Part shown: piece after piece, positions 1 to 9,013 of the stretch
Numbering within the stretch: position 1 is the stretch's first letter
How the letters are laid out: each line of letters starts with the position of its first letter
Assembly: GCA_963970005.1 (NCBI GenBank)
Contig: CAXAMN010021740.1
Location: 141,841-205,840 of the forward strand
Reading direction: 5' to 3'
Origin: Durusdinium trenchii
Taxonomy: Eukaryota > Sar > Dinophyceae > Suessiales > Symbiodiniaceae
Length of the DNA: 64,000 bases
Notes under the pieces: generated by a model
Told to the model about the DNA's origin: nothing
The model's database searches: none
What the model saw: the letters and a program-made list of their open reading frames with translations, nothing else
Translations under genes and position numbers: made by a program

Positions 1-8
1 CCAGTGAT

Positions 9-1193
9 TTGCTGCCACCACCTTTGTTTGGCCAGGGTTGTGTAGATTATGGGTTTGCAATAGGTCCAGCCATGCCAGTAGAATATGTCCACCAGCAGAC
101 TCCAGGTTTGCCACAGGGATGTGGCCCATGTGTAGGACAGGAATCCTTGCCAGTAGAATTTGGCCTTGGCCATGGTTGTGTTGGTAGCCCACAGCCTACA
201 GTTCAATATGTACCAGAGCCAGCTTGGTCAGAAGTGGGTCATGCTACTGTTGCACCAAAACCCACCATGTCAGGCCAATGTTGCCCACAGGTGGGCTCAA
301 CCACAGGTGTGGCTCCCATACCCAGCTGGAGTGCATATGGCCCTGCATTTGCAGAGGTGGCAATGCCAGACTCAGACCCACCCAGTTTGGAGCAAGAGCT
401 GTTTACAGTCCATAGGTATTTGGAAGACACAGCACTCATGCCCATGGAGTTTGCACAAACTGATGGTGCCAGTGCACTGCAGCCAAGCCCATTGCCAAGT
501 AATCAGGATAGCCAAATCCAGAGTGTGGCAAGCCAAAGTGTGATGGATGTAGGTAAACCTCCACCAAAGGAAGTGTTCAGAACCATCATTAGGCCTTCAA
601 CAGAAGAAGACTTGCCTTTCAGGCCAGCTGTGGTGAGAGTCAGAGGTGACCATACTCTTGCTGCACTTGTCCAGGAGAACAAGTCAGGGCCCATGTCAGT
701 AGAGTGGGACTGGGGGAGGGCTGTTTCTGCCATTGGCATGAAAACTCAAAAGGTTTCTCAATACCTCAGGAGGAACAAAGAATCTCATGCAAGTGAACTT
801 GTGGCTGCAGAAATAGCACAGGCAGAGCTTATGTACAAAGGAGAAGGCTCCAAAGCAAAAACTCAAAGCCATTGCATGAACAGCTCTGCCTTCATGCTTT
901 TGTTACTTCTTGTGTGCACCAGCAGGCAGATTGCAGCAGAAGCCAAAGCAAATGCATTGTCCATTGCCATAGATTTGCTTCAGGTGGGTGTCCAGGCCTT
1001 GGGAAGTGCACAGGACTTTGTAGGCATATGCTTTGTGCCAGGCAGAGGCTATTTGCATGAGCCTCTATCTGTCAACAGCCAAGGCATTGTGCAAGGCTTG
1101 TACAGCTTCCTGCAAAAGCACCCAGGGGCAATGTGGGCATGGGGGGCATTTGATGGAAAATGCATTTTGCTCTTACAAGATTGCTTCAAGTAG
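9..1193 (+). CDS. N-terminal segment of the left element: Pro/Gly/Gln-rich region then a charged domain
   Basis: This 394-codon open frame is probably already open upstream, so its first Met is not necessarily the real start. Residues 1-180 or so are low complexity, rich in Pro, Gly, Val and Gln, with repeated short Cys-Gly and aromatic motifs. From about residue 190 the sequence becomes a normal globular or helical type, with a VEWDWGR motif, a Lys/Arg-rich helix, and a hydrophobic stretch of five Leu followed by VC near residue 297. The frame closes at 1193, about 45 bases after a G6 run at 1141-1146, and coding-like sequence carries on in the next frame. No known domain was recognised. Confidence 0.45.
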   Translation: MLPPPLFGQGCVDYGFAIGPAMPVEYVHQQTPGLPQGCGPCVGQESLPVEFGLGHGCVGSPQPTVQYVPEPAWSEVGHATVAPKPTMSGQCCPQVGSTTGVAPIPSWSAYGPAFAEVAMPDSDPPSLEQELFTVHRYLEDTALMPMEFAQTDGASALQPSPLPSNQDSQIQSVASQSVMDVGKPPPKEVFRTIIRPSTEEDLPFRPAVVRVRGDHTLAALVQENKSGPMSVEWDWGRAVSAIGMKTQKVSQYLRRNKESHASELVAAEIAQAELMYKGEGSKAKTQSHCMNSSAFMLLLLLVCTSRQIAAEAKANALSIAIDLLQVGVQALGSAQDFVGICFVPGRGYLHEPLSVNSQGIVQGLYSFLQKHPGAMWAWGAFDGKCILLLQDCFK

Positions 1194-1507
1194 TTCATGC
1201 CCTACCCTGTGGGACTTCTTAGTCCTCCTTCTGTGGGCAAAAGCCAACCCTGCTACCAAAAAAATCTGGCAGAACTTTGGCCAACTTGTTTGGCCCCAGG
1301 CCTTGTGGGTGTGTGGAAGGGCTTTGGATGCAGTTGCAGTTGAAAAATCAAGGAAACCCATTGAGCAGCTCCCTTTGCTTCAAACTGCCAAAGGCAAAAG
1401 CAGAAGAGTTCCCTGGGTAAACAAACTGATTTTGCTTCAGAAAATGAGGCAGATTAAGGCCCATAGAAGGAACACAATGGAGTCGCATCAAGACTTAGTT
1501 CCCAAGA

Positions 1508-3169
1508 ATGCTCACATGGTTGCAGCAGAACAGTTCATTTGTGCATCGCTCTATGCCAAAAAAAGTTCAACAGGCATATGAAGAAGCTTTCCATTTCACT
1601 GTGGCCTGGGACCCTTCAGGATATGATGTAGAAACACTTGTGAGCATCATCCATTCCACTCAGGCAGGCCAAACACCTGATGGACTAGCTGCCTACTTGC
1701 CTATCCAAAATCTAAAGCCAGTTCTCAAGCAGGAAGTTTGTGAAGAAATCAGAGCATTGAGTGCAAGTAACAAATTAACAAGGATCCAAGGCTATGCAGA
1801 AATCAGAGCATTGTCACACAGCCTAAAAGCTGTAGGAAAGCCTCTCAGCACTTTCTTCTTAGGAGAGGATGTGCATTGGAGACCCTTGCATGACTTTGAG
1901 AAGAGGGTTTTTGAAGATGGTGTGTGGTGGATTTTGGACTCCAGGACAGGATCTAAAGTGAGACAACTCCCAACCACTTTTAGCATCAGCAAAACACCAA
2001 TACTTTGCAGCCTCTCTGACCAGGGAGGGATCAACAGAGCTGGTCTTGACTACCTTTGCTTCGAATTGGGGATGAGCATACACATAGGATATGACCCATA
2101 CCACCGAAGCTGGAATGATGTAAAGCACAGTCTCAGGTGCAGCAAGGGTGACTTGTGGAGATGCCTTTTATCATACAGTTTGCTGTATAATGTAAATTAT
2201 GGGCCTTTTGGCAGCAAGCAATGGCATGCCAAGAAACAGCAAAGAGCTGAAGAGTTGTTGCAGACATGTTCAGCACACAAAGAACCATTCTTATCCTACA
2301 TTCCCTTCATATGCCAGGAAAGGCAAATAGAAGAACCCACAACACCTGCTGGTAGAGAGAAGCTACTTGAATCCCTTGGTGATTGCAACAGCATTAGGAA
2401 CCTTGGCCCTGTGGTAAAAATCATGAGGTTCTATTCATTCTTCCAGTCTTCCAAATTCTTTGAAGGTGAAGTATGGCTGACAAAACTTGTGATGTTGGAA
2501 ACTGACAAATTTACAGTCACAGAGGGCACATCCTATGTGAGGTCTGAAGAGGCCATGTCTGTGCCAGGGGTTGACAGCAAGCTAAGTGACAAACAGCAAC
2601 TCCAGCAGCTGAAGGCTAAGCATGGAAGCTGGGGGCTTGCCCCACTTCTCATCACCCCTGCCAGCTTTTGGCAGAAAGAGGCGATTGTTGTTCTTGCAAA
2701 CCCTTGCTGGTCTTCACACAGCTGGATGTCAAAGCATCTCTTGACACCAACAGACTCTGCAAAACATACCATTGCTAAAAGCAATGGTGCTTGGAAGGCT
2801 GAAATTTGTGAGCTGGTATTGCAGGGCTTTTTTTCCAGAAGCAATTTGAAAAGGCTGTATCCATTTCAAGCCACCAGTGAAGCCACACAGAAAGCAAGGT
2901 TGCAGATCCATTTTGACTTTGTTGTCAATTTGATGGCCCAAAGGGCAAGCTCCCTTAGTTCCCAATATTGCAGGCCACCAATTAGGTATTCAAACTTGCT
3001 CTCCACCAATGAGGCAGTGGTTTGTGCAACCCAGCAGCAAATGCAGAGAGAATGGACAATGCTTCTTGAATTTGAAGGCAAAGATCTGGAAGGCAAACAT
3101 GTGAAGTCCCTGTCCTCTCTCCATTGCCTTCAGGGTGCTCTTTGCAGACTGTGTTTTTTTGTTGAATGA
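1508..3169 (+). CDS. Central segment with DQG / DPYHRSWNDVK signature (transposase- or integrase-like by inference only)
   Basis: This is the longest clean frame of the left element, 553 codons. Real coding in this frame probably begins near 1540, just before the A7 run at 1558-1564. The sequence is rich in aromatic and charged residues. The most striking part reads SDQGGINRAG, then about 18 residues later DPYHRSWNDVKHSL, followed by a Trp/Leu/Tyr-rich stretch ending in GPFGSKQW. A cluster of acidic residues, His and Trp of this kind would fit an RNase H-like nucleotidyl transferase, but I cannot place a complete DDE triad and do not claim one. The frame ends just after a T7 run at 3154-3160, and the following domain continues in another frame without interruption. 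Confidence 0.5.
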   Translation: MLTWLQQNSSFVHRSMPKKVQQAYEEAFHFTVAWDPSGYDVETLVSIIHSTQAGQTPDGLAAYLPIQNLKPVLKQEVCEEIRALSASNKLTRIQGYAEIRALSHSLKAVGKPLSTFFLGEDVHWRPLHDFEKRVFEDGVWWILDSRTGSKVRQLPTTFSISKTPILCSLSDQGGINRAGLDYLCFELGMSIHIGYDPYHRSWNDVKHSLRCSKGDLWRCLLSYSLLYNVNYGPFGSKQWHAKKQQRAEELLQTCSAHKEPFLSYIPFICQERQIEEPTTPAGREKLLESLGDCNSIRNLGPVVKIMRFYSFFQSSKFFEGEVWLTKLVMLETDKFTVTEGTSYVRSEEAMSVPGVDSKLSDKQQLQQLKAKHGSWGLAPLLITPASFWQKEAIVVLANPCWSSHSWMSKHLLTPTDSAKHTIAKSNGAWKAEICELVLQGFFSRSNLKRLYPFQATSEATQKARLQIHFDFVVNLMAQRASSLSSQYCRPPIRYSNLLSTNEAVVCATQQQMQREWTMLLEFEGKDLEGKHVKSLSSLHCLQGALCRLCFFVE

Positions 3170-3911
3170 GACTGATTGCCATAGTGGAAGCCATGAGGCA
3201 GCAAAGCTGCTCAAGCCTTTGATAGTGAACTTTGGAGACACTCTTTGTGTGGAGAACACCCACCAGAGCGCCAAGGACAACCTTAGGGAATCAAGACATA
3301 ACCAAAGGTCCAGGGTAAGCAAGCAATGCGCTGTGCTAAACAGCAGGTTGTTTCAGACTAGGAAAACACCCCATGTCTCAATCCCTGAGATAGAACTGAG
3401 CCTGACTAGTGTGAAAGACCTGCCTCCATTCATCCCCTCCACACATCCAAATGCACATCACATGAGGAAGGAGTTTCAAGAAATGATGAAGTACAAGAGC
3501 TCAAACCATTTTTGGCCAAGCACCAGTGCTGCCACCCAGTTTGAGGAGGTAGCTGCTTTGGAGTATCTTTTGAGCAAGCCTGCTCTTGATGCACCACAAC
3601 TGAATTGCCTAGTTGGAAAGCCTGGTTCTGTCATTGTTTCCAAGGACCAGGCTTTGGTGTGCCTTGTGCTTAGCAGGGCCCCAAGTGGCTTCTTGGCTTG
3701 GGTAATGGAACCAGTTTCTGACAGTGCAACCATTGCATACAAGCCTATTCCTCAAGAGTCAGCTTTGCAATTCCACCATGTTCAAAGTTTGGATCAGTGG
3801 CTTGACATTCCAGTGGAACCATGCCTCCACCATGAGCATGGTGCACTGATTTTGAACAAGGTTGGTGACCCCATGCCTCTCCCCCCAAGTCAGGATTGCA
3901 AAGGGTCTTGA
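3135..3911 (+). CDS. Domain after the T7 run, with HEAAKLLKPL and RESRHNQRSR motifs
   Basis: Protein continues from the previous segment through a T7 run. Near its start it carries HEAAKLLKPLIV, a GDTL motif, and a basic helix with the pattern AKDNLRESRHNQRSR, followed by KTPHVSIPEIE. I have an unverified impression that the GDTL...HQ.AKD.LRESRHNQRSR pattern is widespread in dinoflagellate gene models. The C-terminal half is mixed alpha/beta without a motif I recognise. The frame closes at 3911, about 25 bases after a C6 run (3881-3886); the next frame reads on with a Leu/Glu-rich segment. Confidence 0.5.
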   Translation: MLFADCVFLLNETDCHSGSHEAAKLLKPLIVNFGDTLCVENTHQSAKDNLRESRHNQRSRVSKQCAVLNSRLFQTRKTPHVSIPEIELSLTSVKDLPPFIPSTHPNAHHMRKEFQEMMKYKSSNHFWPSTSAATQFEEVAALEYLLSKPALDAPQLNCLVGKPGSVIVSKDQALVCLVLSRAPSGFLAWVMEPVSDSATIAYKPIPQESALQFHHVQSLDQWLDIPVEPCLHHEHGALILNKVGDPMPLPPSQDCKGS

Positions 3912-5201
3912 TCTAACTGTTAAGGAGGCCAAAGAAGTTCTTTTTGCTTGCAATGTGAAATTGCCTGGGCAGCCCAGCAAGGCCCAGGTCTACAAAGCAC
4001 TGATTGAGCAGTTTGTGCAGGGTGATGCAGAAGTTCAGAAGGCATTGGAAGAGTCAACTGCCAAAGTTGCAGAGCAAGATGAAGATGATGATAGGCTTTC
4101 AGAGTTGGGTGAACTCATTGAGTTGCTAGAAGCTGACACAGAGATGCAGAATGACCCAGACATTAGAAATGATCAGAAAAAAGATCAAAAAGAGAAGGCT
4201 TCTAAAGCCAAAAGTTAAAGAAGGTGAAATGATGTTGATACCAAAAAGGGGCAGAGGTAGGGGCAGGGGGGAAAGGCAGAGGAAAAGGTAGAGGCAGGGC
4301 CATGGCAGGAAAACAAGCCAAAGCCATGGCCAAGAAACAAGCCAAAGCCAAATCACAAAAGACACCAGAGTCACCAGTTACAGAATTGCCAGAGTCAACA
4401 AAGGTAGAAGAGCCAGATGAAGCAAATGCAGAAACACTGCCACTGCCAGAAGCACCATCACATGCAGATGGCCAGCCAGCCATTGCAGGCAAACAAGCCA
4501 AAGCAATGGCAAAGAAACAACCCAAAGCCAAGTCCAAAAAGACACCAAAGTTAGAAGTTCTAGAAGTACCAGAGTCAACAAAGGTAGAAGAGCCAGATGA
4601 AACACAGGTAGAGGAAGCAAAGGCAACACAGTTAGAAACATTGCCACTGGCAGAAGCACCATCGCATGCAGATGGCCAGCCAGCCATCTACAACATAGAC
4701 ATGGATGACTATGTTCCAACAACACCTCCTTCACCAACAAGCCCTGGTGAGCATGTGCCAGAACATGCTATGGCTGAAGCTGAGCCACCTGAGCCACTCA
4801 CAGCACCACCTGAGCCACCTGAGCCACTCACAGCACCACCTGAGCCACCTGAGCCACTCACAGCCCCACCTGAGCCACCTGAGCCACTCACAGCTGAGCC
4901 AACCTGCACACAACCTGAGGCCCTTGCAGCTGAAGCAGCTGAAGAACCACCAGCAGCACCATCACAAGCTGATACTGTTGCTGAGGAACCAGCATCATCA
5001 CAAGCAGTAGCTGCAGCCAGGTTCAGAGGGCCCAAGATGTTTGCATCTCCTGCAACCCTTGGAAGGATCAGCCCTCCTGGATGCACCCTCAGGCTCAATG
5101 GCGGCTGGCTAGCAATTTTACAGGGGCTTTTGTGGGTACAGTGGCTTTTACTTTTGTGGGTACATGTGTTGGTTTCACTTTTATATATATTATTTCTTTA
5201 A
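3862..5201 (+). CDS. Acidic and Lys/Ala/Pro-repeat tail of the left element
   Basis: Three overlapping frames carry one compositional continuum. 3885-4213 encodes a SAP-like stretch (a Val-Lys-Glu-Ala-Lys helix, then VYKALIEQF) followed by an acidic run ending in a Lys/Asp/Gln-rich coil. A short basic RGRGRGRG segment spans an A4 and a G6 run (4210, 4266). 4302-5150 encodes two copies of a 61-68 residue unit (KQAKAMAKKQ ... VEEPDE ... SHADGQPAI) and then a Pro/Glu/Leu/Thr decapeptide repeat. The composition suggests a disordered, possibly nucleic-acid-binding tail. Resemblance to SAP is by eye only. Confidence 0.45.
4305..4690 (+). repeat. Two-copy coding repeat, about 180-200 bp per unit
   Basis: Two consecutive units each start with GKQAKAMAKKQ, pass through PESTKVEEPDE and end with APSHADGQPAI. 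The second unit is slightly longer, with an insertion around the ETQVEEAKATQ part. The close nucleotide match implies a recent internal duplication. Confidence 0.85.
4782..4895 (+). repeat. 30-bp coding tandem repeat, nearly four copies
   Basis: The 30-bp unit begins gagccacctgagccactc and encodes the decapeptide EPPEPLTAPP. It is repeated three times in full plus about 23 bp, with one base change in the third copy. Such identical repeats point to slippage or recent expansion. Confidence 0.9.
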
Positions 5202-5300
5202 TTGTATGGTCAATATTGCAGAGGGCATGTGAAACAACTAAGGAAATGACCACAGATGGACAGCCAGTTTCCTACCTTCACTTCATATTTCTTCTTTCAG

Positions 5301-5523
5301 CAGATCCTTTCAACATCAGGATCCTGAGTCATGGAAAAGCAAGCTTTCTGTGGTACATCAGCATGCTTGGCAGGTGTGGCAGGAAAAGCTGTCACATCAA
5401 GTTGAGTATAGCTTAGCAGCTGATGCTGTCCAGGTGCCAGGTGTAATTTCTGAGGACATCCTTTCAGAGTTGAATGACTCTGTGAGTTCCTTGCCTCCAC
5501 CCAAGAAGTACCAAAGGAAGTAG
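5301..5523 (+). CDS. Probable last exon of the left element
   Basis: This frame is missed if only long ORFs are considered. It follows a good acceptor (pyrimidine-rich tract ending TTTCAG at 5300) and encodes a hydrophilic, coil-like sequence beginning SRSFQHQDPESWKSKL, ending in PPPKKYQRK and a TAG stop at 5521. In-frame stops lie directly upstream of the acceptor (for example TGA at 5230), so a spliced intron of roughly 100-150 bases between about 5150 and 5300 is the simplest reading. The upstream donor is uncertain; a GGTACAG at about 5135 is one candidate. Confidence 0.5.
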
Positions 5524-5595
5524 TGCGACAAGGAAAAAAAGTGTCTGAATGCACTGCAGAGCTGCAGCCTTGGCATGTGACTTTGGGATGATTGG

Positions 5596-5712
5596 TTTTG
5601 ATGTGAAATAATTTGTTTTTTATGTGAAATAATGTGTTTTTATGTGGAATAATTTGTTTCAATGTTTTATAATGAAAGCTAATTTTATATAATGTTTTTG
5701 AATATTCTATGA
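5596..5712 (+). repeat. AT-rich direct repeats downstream of the left element
   Basis: Three imperfect direct copies of a roughly 21-bp unit related to ttttatgtgaaataatttg lie in tandem shortly after the 5523 stop, followed by related ttttataatg and ttctatgatg motifs. They lie where a 3' untranslated region would be. No polyadenylation function is claimed. Confidence 0.65.
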
Positions 5713-8700
5713 TGTTTTCATATGTTCTGAAATCAGTTCCCAGGGCTGATGAGCATACCCAAGACCAGGTACCCAGCTCTCACTAATGATAGATGACATT
5801 CGCAACCTGGTTGCTTTCCAAAGCTTTGACACGGTCTGAAAGATTAGCTGAAAACAAGAGAGGAGGTCACCGGCCAAAACACTTGAGCTGAAAAAATAAC
5901 CCGTTCTAAAATCATTATCCTAGCTTCAAGTCACAGCAATTCCAAACCTAGCGCAACCCTGCGTTTTGCTAGCGCGACAAGGTCGCATCTCCAAGTTAAG
6001 CAACAGAATACCAAGCGGTGGCCAAGCTATTTCTGAACCTCTGGGAACCTTCCTTACTTAATACATATTACTGGGTTTATTTGTTCAACTCACTTGAATG
6101 AACAGCCACGTTCGACTCGATGAAAAGCGTTCCACCCCAAAACCGTCTCGCGTGACCGCCCGGTGACCGCGTGAGAAATCTTCCGCCTGCACAGTGGCTC
6201 CAAACAGATCGGACACTCAGCACCTGGGTGTCAGCTTGCAATGGACAATCTGTGCATCTGAAACTGCTAGGTCACGAAGAGTTCATAAACAAGGTCTCCG
6301 CTTCACTGATCTGCCTAATTGGGGCTTTTCCATGCTTTTCCCGGATTGAATTTCCACGACTGCTCGTCCAAACGAGGAGACTGTCATCGTCAGTGTTCGC
6401 CGCTCGAGGCCCTTTCAGATCGTTAAGGACCCTTGAGGCTGTTCCGGGGAACCTCCCTATTAGAGATGTAGCAAGCCCATGTATGCTCTCCATGTCCAGC
6501 TGAGATGTCTATCCCCAACTTTCCATGTCGAACTGTGGCAGAAGTGCAGAAGTTTCATCACCCCCAAAAGATAAAAGCGCTGTTCGAACATGAACACCTT
6601 CCAAGATCCCGAAAGGGGCCACCAAGAATGCATTGCTCTCTTAGACTGACCGTCTGTTCCCTCCGGTGGCATGTTCCAATCGCAGTGCGTCTTCGCCCGG
6701 TCCCCTACACCGCGCGCCTCCACGGCGATTCGCCAAGACGCAGGGTGCTGCGAGGAACTCCTGGGCGGCTGTGGGGTTCGATCTTGGACTTGGATGACTC
6801 AACTAGCTCTTTTCTGTGACCTGCCCAAAATCCCCAAATGATGCGAGTAAGTGTGTAGGTATACTTGATGGTACTTGAGGCTGGGAGTTGCCTGGCTCCC
6901 TTTTTTTCACTTGAAAAGGATCAAGTCACCATCTCGGTTTCACCTCAACATGGCCAACGAATGAGAACAAAGCCCTTGGCCCTCCTTGGCCCATGGACCG
7001 GGTTGCAAACGCTTCTCTACTCAAAGCAGGGGACAACAGCACCAAGGCAAAACAGTAAGGTCCGTGCAACTGAAACGATATGAAACAACCATCCACAGGT
7101 CCAACATTGAGGGAAAGCCGCTCGCAGTACTTCAGCTTCGAAGCCAAGTTTCCTTCTCTTCATTGGACTTTAAGAAGGCCAGGAAGGACTGCAACATGAT
7201 CCTGGATGAGCTTGGATGCCCAATGCTGCTTTCAGGCATCCCACTAATCTCAATCAAATTGCTCCATGTTTGCAGTGTACCATGATGGCTCTGACATCGC
7301 AAAAAAAACACCTCTCCTGTACTGGCTTCTCCCTCGTTGGATTTCATGGATCGCGTACCTGCATGGCTTCTCTCTCTAGGGCCGGATATGTGGGTTGGAG
7401 CCCAGTCCCTGCCACCAGCCAGCCAAGGGCTCACCATTTTGGGGACCCCCCTGGGATCGCCCGCATTCAGTCTATCTCCAGAAACTCTGCCTCAAGCCTA
7501 GGAGTTGGAACTTCAAGCCTACAGGAGTTGAATCACCACACGTGGCCTTCGGCTGAAAGAGGTGGCTGCGCACTTCAATGCAGGCGGGTTCAGCCAATAT
7601 GGCTTTTGTCCTGGCTTGATCTGCTCCACGATCCTGCAAAGGGCAAGCATCTTTCGTGCGAACATCATGCCTTTCAGGGGCAGCATTGATCGACATATTT
7701 CATGATCGACATGGAAGTCCCCCTGTTCGCAAAGGAAAGTAGGCAGGTGCCAAGGCAAAAGTGACAATTGTGCTGGGCCCGGTAAGGTCGAAAAGCGACC
7801 AGCAAAAGGAGCCCCGGCAGGCCAAATGTCCCTTTCTGCCATGTCCACACTGCTCCAAGATGTTGACGGATACAATAGATTCAACTCATAGTCCCAAATG
7901 TGCAAGGGCCCTATACCGTTTATACTTATAATATAGACTCCAAACGTCTTCCCTAACGTATCCACTGAAGATCAGCTTTGCTCGTTCGCATCACTGACCT
8001 TCCCGGCCTCTCCGCTACACGCCTCCAGGTCTGTGTGCCGGCCTCTCCACCAACACGACACGTCCAACCGAAGTGTTTAGGCAGAATGAAGCGATGACTT
8101 ATATAGTGCAGAAAGAACAGCGATGACTTAGTTTGGTGTAGCGGTGTAGCAGTCTTCTTTTGGTGCAGCAGTTTGACTTTGACTGTCGCAGACTCCAATA
8201 TACAAAAAGCCATGGAGAGCCTGCCCAACAAAGCCCTGAGATGCGCACAACTCATCCAACTGCAACAACTATAGACCACAAAACAAGCAAAGGAACTGTC
8301 TATCCGACAGTGTCCTGTGCAGAGGTCTAGTCCACCGTTTGCAGAGGCGACTTTGAACATGAAGGAGATCACACTGGCTTAAAACATCTTAAAACATGAT
8401 GGAAGGTTGCGAGATGTTCCTACATAAAGTTGCCCTCTTCATCCCTATTGCCTTGATTCTGTGGTGGCTCTCCAAAGAGTTTCATCTGCCCTTGTATATA
8501 GATGTCATTAGAAGTTTAATCAACTGGCGATGAAGAAAGGGCCGTTCACTTTGTCCCCTTCAACTCAGCCCCAGAAGACAAGAATGGTGGTCTTTGCCAA
8601 CCACCCTGCCATTTCATGGTCCCAAATGATGGCAGCCCTGGCAACCAGATGGACTTGTTCCATCCGACAAATTCCTTCGATTGCTGGGAGCACCATCTGC

Positions 8701-9000
8701 AGTATTCCTATTCATCGTGCAAAGTGAGGGAACAGAAGAGAGCGTCAGGCCATTTCCTGCGTGGAAAAAGAATGAAGCTTTCTGACACTTGTTGCTATAA
8801 AACAATTTCAGGGGACAACACAGATTGGATATGATTGGATGACAGCTTCGTCTGCAGATTGGCCTTCTATCTCGGTCCTGGGCAAGGCTCCTTTAAAGAA
8901 CCCGATTGGGTGAAAGATACTGCAGACCAGGGATTTCAATGATAATATACATAATCACAAGATATCACAAGTCACCAAGGGATCAGCGATCACAAGTCAT
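5713..9000. other. Gene-poor stretch, no supported gene
   Basis: No exon with convincing family similarity was found on either strand. A minus-strand frame at 6272-6493 (73 codons, with an Asn/Asp/Ser-rich middle) is mildly protein-like, as are parts of 7472-7696, but neither has clear splice sites or a recognisable motif. The stretch may hold untranslated or intron sequence of the minus-strand gene ending near 9014, or true intergenic DNA. Confidence 0.5.
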
Positions 9001-9013
9001 CTCACATGACTAC

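Larger units (their letters stand above)
9..5523 (+). pseudogene. Intronless, frame-broken multi-domain coding block (putative mobile or multi-copy dinoflagellate family)
   Basis: A nearly continuous plus-strand coding region, open at the left edge, ends at the TAG at 5521-5523. Protein-like sequence continues from frame to frame: 9-1193, about 1147-1560, 1540-3165, 3150-3890, 3885-4213, about 4205-4275, 4265-5150 and 5301-5523. Most frame changes fall on a mononucleotide run (G6 at 1141, A7 at 1558, T7 at 3154, C6 at 3881, A4 at 4210, G6 at 4266), so they look like indels. The only likely intron is near the 3' end, with a pyrimidine-rich acceptor ending at 5300. Base composition is poorer in GC and richer in CA and AG than the minus-strand genes. 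I cannot name the protein. The central part has a DQG...DPYHRSWNDVK signature; from memory, unchecked, similar signatures recur in predicted dinoflagellate proteins. It may be a degenerate retrocopy or element, or an intact gene with homopolymer assembly errors. Confidence 0.6.

Noticed and set aside
239-5098. Minus-strand ORFs under the left element, including Ser/Gly/Ala- and Trp-rich ones.
   Set aside because: They are the antisense of the CA/AG-rich coding strand and of the decapeptide repeat, without plausible protein composition.
7560-7700. Reverse-transcriptase fragment near 7.6 kb.
   Set aside because: The frame has charged, strand-like pieces but no YxDD or other RT motif on either strand.
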